Position numbers and translations under genes: made by a program
Assembly (NCBI GenBank): GCA_015501605.1
Contig: JADNRZ010000002.1
Span: 496,001-560,000 of the forward strand
Direction: 5' to 3'
Origin: Panaeolus papilionaceus
Lineage: Eukaryota; Basidiomycota; Agaricomycetes; Agaricales
DNA length: 64,000 nt
Notes under the pieces: generated by a model
Databases searched by the model: none
The model's input: only the letters and a program-made list of their open reading frames with translations
What the model was told of the DNA's origin: nothing
Part shown: piece by piece, positions 60,250-64,000 of the stretch
How the letters are laid out: every line of letters begins with the position of its first letter
How positions within the stretch are numbered: the first letter of the stretch is position 1

Positions 60250-61005
60250 TTTGAGAGTCAGTGAGCGCCTTTCAATGTACAGTTGCGGTTGAGGATGGGA
60301 AACGTTTTACGAGAGCTCTAGGGGAAATGTGCGGAGTTCTTATATGGCGCGATCACCCCCAGGTTTAAACATGCGCATCGTGAGGTACCGTGTGGGTTTC
60401 TGCGAAGAGGAGGGCTAGAATGGAAAACATCAGAATTGACTGGAACCAATGCTATTATTGGCCGGCAGCTCAGCGCAATCCGATTTCGTTCCAGAATATC
60501 ATTTCCGCGGTCCACTTGATCAGCTGATATGGGCTTCTCCGGGACCTTATCCGCGAGTTTCAAACTGTGCATATTACTACTGCCAGCTTGGAGGATTTAC
60601 ATAGGTGATATGGTGTTTCGTGAGTACTGGCAATTTACAAGAATCAGTAACTATTTATTCAGCAAAGTGGGAGGCCCTACCTCAAGCCCACAGGACATCT
60701 CTACCACCGAGATAGAAAGTTGGTTCCAGACCAAGGACACTGATGAGTATCTCAAAGAAAAAAATAGACTCGGACAGGTTGATGAGTTGATGATAGGTCG
60801 CTATATTTATGAAAGAATTGGTGGCTTATCTCTGAGCTATCTTCGCGTCAGGTCTGACGTCTCTATATACATGTGTATGTATACTTAGAACAGTACAATC
60901 TCAAAATTCTCATCTATCACTGACGACCGTACCTGTACAGAGGAGGGAGACCAAAGGTGGGCTAGAATCCGAGATCGGAATCCGACATTACAGCGACAAG
61001 TTATG
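60250..61005. other. Intergenic between aldo-keto reductase gene and its pseudogene copy
   Basis: Contains the promoter of the reductase, with two CCAAT-type pentamers near 60445 and 60457. A 119-codon plus-strand frame (60529-60888) with a hydrophilic, helix-like middle part (DTDEYLKEKNRLGQVDELM) has no recognisable family. It could be a small gene but support is weak. Confidence 0.4.
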
Positions 61006-62421
61006 CACGTACATCCTCCTTCGTTTGTTCTCCAGGATCTTCTCGATATGCTCCATTAATTCTGGAGTCAATTTGGGAAGAAGTTCCAATGCCTTCAGGT
61101 TTTTTTGTCACTTGTTCCGGACGAGAAGCGCCAAGAATGACAGTGGAAGTATTGGCTACCCAGGCGAGCGCTAAAGCAGCCAAGCTGATGTGAAGTTCTG
61201 ACCACGGACGTTAGCCGACTGTATTCGAGGCGCATTTTTTTCCACTGCCGTACCTTGCGTGGCAATTTGGTGAGCTCCCGGATTTTGCGGATTTGCTCGG
61301 TTCCAGCAGGTCTCTCTAACTCTTCGAGTAGACCTTTGAATTCACCCGTATTCTTAGCGAAGCAACTGCCTTTGGGAATCCTGTGATATTTCAGAGGGCA
61401 TTTTAGTCGAATGACGCGTGGTAGATCCATCGAACTATCTTACCTGTATTGAACTTGTTCAGCAATCGGCGCGATCAAATTCAACTTCGTGGCGATGTCT
61501 ACACAATAGGAACATTAAGCGAATATCACAAAGATGGTCAAAGGGAGGCTCAAGATGAGCTTCCTCGATTTCGGCAGTAGGCCATTCAGATGTTGCCCAA
61601 TAATGAGCCTATTGAAAACTTGTTAAAAGAATGTTTTATTGCCGTCAAATCAAACGCACCCATCCTTGAAATCACGAAATTGAACGCCCTGACGATTTCC
61701 TCCGTAGGAACTATAAATGACATATTTAACTCTGCATTTCGCGAGTGCAAATGGGAACTCGCCATAGGCGTCATGTCTATGTGCAAAGGTCACATCGACA
61801 TGGTCAAGTCCAAGACGAGCAAGGGACTCTCTGGTGCCTTCGATGATGCTTCAGAAATAAACAAATAAGCATGAGACTTGGACCCAAAGAGCTGCGAGGC
61901 ATGGCGTACTGTTTGCGAGAAAGGCCTCCATCATTGGGATTTTTGCGTCCAAGTCCCCAGAAGAGTTTAGTGTTTACCACAATATCGCTTGGCCTTATGC
62001 CAGGTTCTTTGATGACCTGCTCCCTATGTTTACATGTTCGTCATTTTGATCAAGGTGAGCAATTACACAGGCTTACATCTCCAACTCTGACTTGCCATTG
62101 GCATAATTTTCAGCTGTATCAGGCGTATTGATACCAGCTTCAAATGCTGTCTTGACAATTTCATGCAACATGCCTATTCCCTGATAGCTTACCAGAGTGA
62201 TAAGCATAAACTCACTTTCGGGGGATCACCGTGGACGCTGCCTCCAAGTGTCAACCCTGTTGTTTGAAAGTTATCAGAGTCGTCCACATATAAATTTCAA
62301 TTTACTTGCATCCTCCAAGGGAGAAAAGTGGACACTCGCAGCCCAGACGGCCCCAAGCGCCTAAAAGGTTCTTGGGATCGAACTCCCGTTGGATGGGCCA
62401 GTCTTGCAAAGGCGTTGACAT
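61006..62421 (-). pseudogene. Decayed tandem copy of the aldo-keto reductase gene
   Basis: From ATG 62421 (STPLQDWPIQREFDPKN) most exons of the neighbouring reductase can be followed in order: [94 protein letters not shown], then [26 protein letters not shown]. Damage: two shifts in exon 1 scramble the conserved strand after PKN. The region of the exons encoding HRERPEKEY to LLTGK is missing, so the cofactor loop is absent. A 1-nt loss changes phase before the final large exon, a 9-nt loss removes part of WVAKNP, and an A-run causes a frameshift before the C-terminus. Several donor sites differ from GT. Catalytic Asp, Tyr, Lys and His are still readable. Confidence 0.88.
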
Positions 62422-62834
62422 GTTCAACTCGAAGGGTCGCACAGGGAGGAGAGGGGTAGTTGAGTTTAGATTATCGCTGTTAAAGTCAAGTGTTGTTGAA
62501 TGGACCCGTCTCCAAGATGTAGTCTGATGTAGGACGACGATGGATCTCGACTGATGCCACTTGATTTTTCACGGCTTCTGTTGGTCGCAACAGTCAGCTG
62601 ATATGGAGAAGGACTGTCCATAATATTTATGTGTGGATCCATTGGTTTGCCTCTGTCGTCGAACCAGAAAGATGTATTTCGCTGATGCTCTGATATTGAC
62701 AAGTACACCAGTCATGATCTACACAAGGCTGAGAATCTATACGCAGACACCTAATAACATGTCGTGATCTTTTGAATAGTGTATTAAGCAGGGAATCAAA
62801 AATTGTATATATGTGCATGACATACCTCGTAAGA
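62422..62834. other. Intergenic between pseudogene and secreted-protein gene
   Basis: No gene. Contains a CAGCTGATATGG sequence near 62595 that also occurs, as CAGCTGATATGGG, near 60522 upstream of the intact reductase, consistent with a duplicated promoter region. Confidence 0.4.
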
Positions 62835-63495
62835 TCATCCACTGAAAGGTTCAGTGTTAGGTTGTGAGCCCCTCACAACAGTGGACTTCGTAGCAGGGTC
62901 AAAGAAGAGTTCAGGATCATTGGCAGGATCCTGAGCTTGAACCAACCCATTGAGTTCTTGGTTCCTTGGGGCCTTCTGGCAGAAGACAGAGTTCCGGGCA
63001 GTTGGTGGGTTCGTCGAAAAATCCTGCAAGGGACAAGAGTTCAGCATCATCCACACTCGTAGCATCAATAACACCTACGGGTGGGGTATTCTTTTCAGCT
63101 TGACGGAAGTCTATTGCTGCAGCTACCATTTTATCCGCCGTCTCAGCATCAAAGTCTTTGCTCGCGTCTATAGAGAGGATGTTGTGAGTTATGTCAATCG
63201 TGGATATATATATATATATGTACGCACCGATAATATCGTCGGCCAAATCTTGTTGAGCACATTCAGGAGAGCCAGCAAGAAGAGTGCTGATTGCCTGCCC
63301 CGCAAACACTGCGCAGGTGCCTCCAGGACAAGCTTCGCGAATTAGCTGAAGTGTAGCTGAGTTCTCCTGTCCGAACCTGCGGCGGGCCAAAAAGATGGCC
63401 CTGCCGTCGCGTTCGACCAAGTTAAAGCGCCCAAAGACCTGAGAGGCAGTGGCGAGCATCATAATAGCAGCGATTCCAAAGTTGGTCTTCATCAT
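62835..63495 (-). CDS. Small secreted Cys-containing protein of a basidiomycete-type family
   Basis: Three exons (63495-63228, 63167-63079, 63023-62835) give 181 aa. Residues 1-22 form a signal peptide (MMLATASQVFG end). The mature part has Cys in ACPGGTCAVFAG and SPECAQQDLADDII and near the C-terminus SVFCQKAPRNQELNG, a pattern I associate with small secreted proteins of agaricomycetes. No enzyme motif is seen. Intron 2 (63078-63024, GTAGGT donor) could also be read through with a different C-terminus; the spliced form was preferred because it continues to a longer, Cys-containing, hydrophilic tail ending in TEPFSG. A second Met codon directly follows the first. Confidence 0.75.
63204..63219. 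repeat. (AT)n microsatellite in intron 1 of the secreted-protein gene
   Basis: Eight AT dinucleotides in a row lie inside the intron on either strand reading. Confidence 0.8.
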
Positions 63496-64000
63496 GAAAG
63501 TGGAGAAGTGAAGAATACTAAAGCTGAAAAGAAGAGAACACAAAGGAAGGCACTTGAAAAGATGGTGCAAATTCGTAGACGAAAGAAAATCGAAATAAAG
63601 ACACCAGGTCAAGAGGGAAAAAATCGAAAATAAGCAAGCCGTCAACGAAAAAGAGAAAACAAGTGTCCAAGAAGGTTCTCAGAACCGAAGAATCGAACGA
63701 ACTGAGAATTGCAAGAACTCTCTGCAAACCTTTTATAAGTCTGCGATAGTCATCCAACCCTGAAATATCGCACATACGACGTGGTGCATCGGTTGCAGAT
63801 GACGACCGACTGATGCTGGCAAGTGTCAGCGGTCGTGTTCCCAGCGCTTGACAACCACGGTAAAGGCGCCGAAACAAAGGGTTGAACCAAAATTCCCCAC
63901 AGCAGATGACAAGATAAGGGTAATCATCCCAGAAGGTGTGTCACGGGTGGTTGGGCCAAGGGAAGCCTTTGCGCTTTAAATTCGTTTTTTCACATCCCAC
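63496..64000. other. Promoter and leader of the secreted-protein gene, window end
   Basis: A purine-rich (plus strand) tract at about 63540-63720 is a C/T-rich leader on the gene's strand. The 119-codon minus-strand frame here is a shadow of it. No further gene before the window ends. Confidence 0.4.

Noticed and set aside
61006..62421. The upstream aldo-keto reductase copy as a functional second enzyme
   Set aside because: The cofactor-loop region is missing and at least two frameshifts and several lost donor sites occur relative to the neighbour.
63518..63877. A 119-codon minus-strand frame upstream of the secreted-protein gene
   Set aside because: It is a shadow of the C/T-rich leader, dominated by Phe, Ser and Leu from pyrimidine runs.
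1..64000. tRNA genes
   Set aside because: Sequences like GGTTCGAA were looked for on both strands by eye; the few hits (for example near 1507) lie in coding DNA and have no cloverleaf around them. A tRNA scan program would be decisive.

Overview
The window is nuclear DNA of a basidiomycete fungus, most likely an agaricomycete. Nearly every gene is broken by several short GT-AG introns (mostly 45-70 nt), exons are often tiny, and the small secreted protein and the Ser/Thr-rich GPI-type surface protein are of kinds usual in mushrooms. No rRNA, tRNA, CRISPR or viral sequence was found. Gene models below were built by hand: each exon chain was checked for a continuous reading frame and, where the family is known, for conserved residues.

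Layout. 1.0-2.5 kb (-): an MRL1-like mannose-6-phosphate-receptor-homology sorting receptor, sharing a 137-bp divergent promoter with the complex I 49-kDa subunit (2.7-4.7 kb, +). 4.7-7.8 kb: fragments only, including one intron-spanning reading frame of unknown identity. 7.8-9.0 kb (+): NIF3. 11.7-13.9 kb (+): a TPX2-domain protein. 13.9-22.9 kb: gene-poor, with one candidate Cys-rich microprotein (21.76 kb). 22.95-25.98 kb (+): an enoyl-CoA hydratase/isomerase with unusually long introns. 26.9-27.4 kb: a Tc1/mariner-type deletion derivative with perfect 30-bp terminal inverted repeats and TA duplication. 32.9-35.1 kb (+): the mitochondrial metalloprotease ATP23, then a Kre9/Knh-like GPI-type surface protein. 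35.1-42.9 kb: no recognisable gene. 42.96-44.7 kb (+): a glutaredoxin with two in-frame starts, then DPM3. 47.8-55.6 kb (-): an F-box/propeller-like protein, a Gfd2-like DEDDh nuclease-fold protein and coatomer delta, all on one strand. 58.4-62.4 kb (-): an intact aldo-keto reductase and a tandem decayed copy. 62.8-63.5 kb (-): a small secreted protein.

The genes are mostly unrelated housekeeping functions (respiration, secretion, glycosylation, redox, mitochondrial proteolysis) and do not form a pathway cluster. The most striking feature is splicing. Restoring conserved protein sequence requires a 2-nt internal exon in the complex I gene, a coding exon 1 that is only ATG in coatomer delta, a 6-nt exon in the Gfd2-like gene, and others of 10, 14, 16, 18 and 24 nt. 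The accessory content is one mobile-element relic, one pseudogenised tandem duplicate, one candidate microprotein and several unidentified decayed reading frames.
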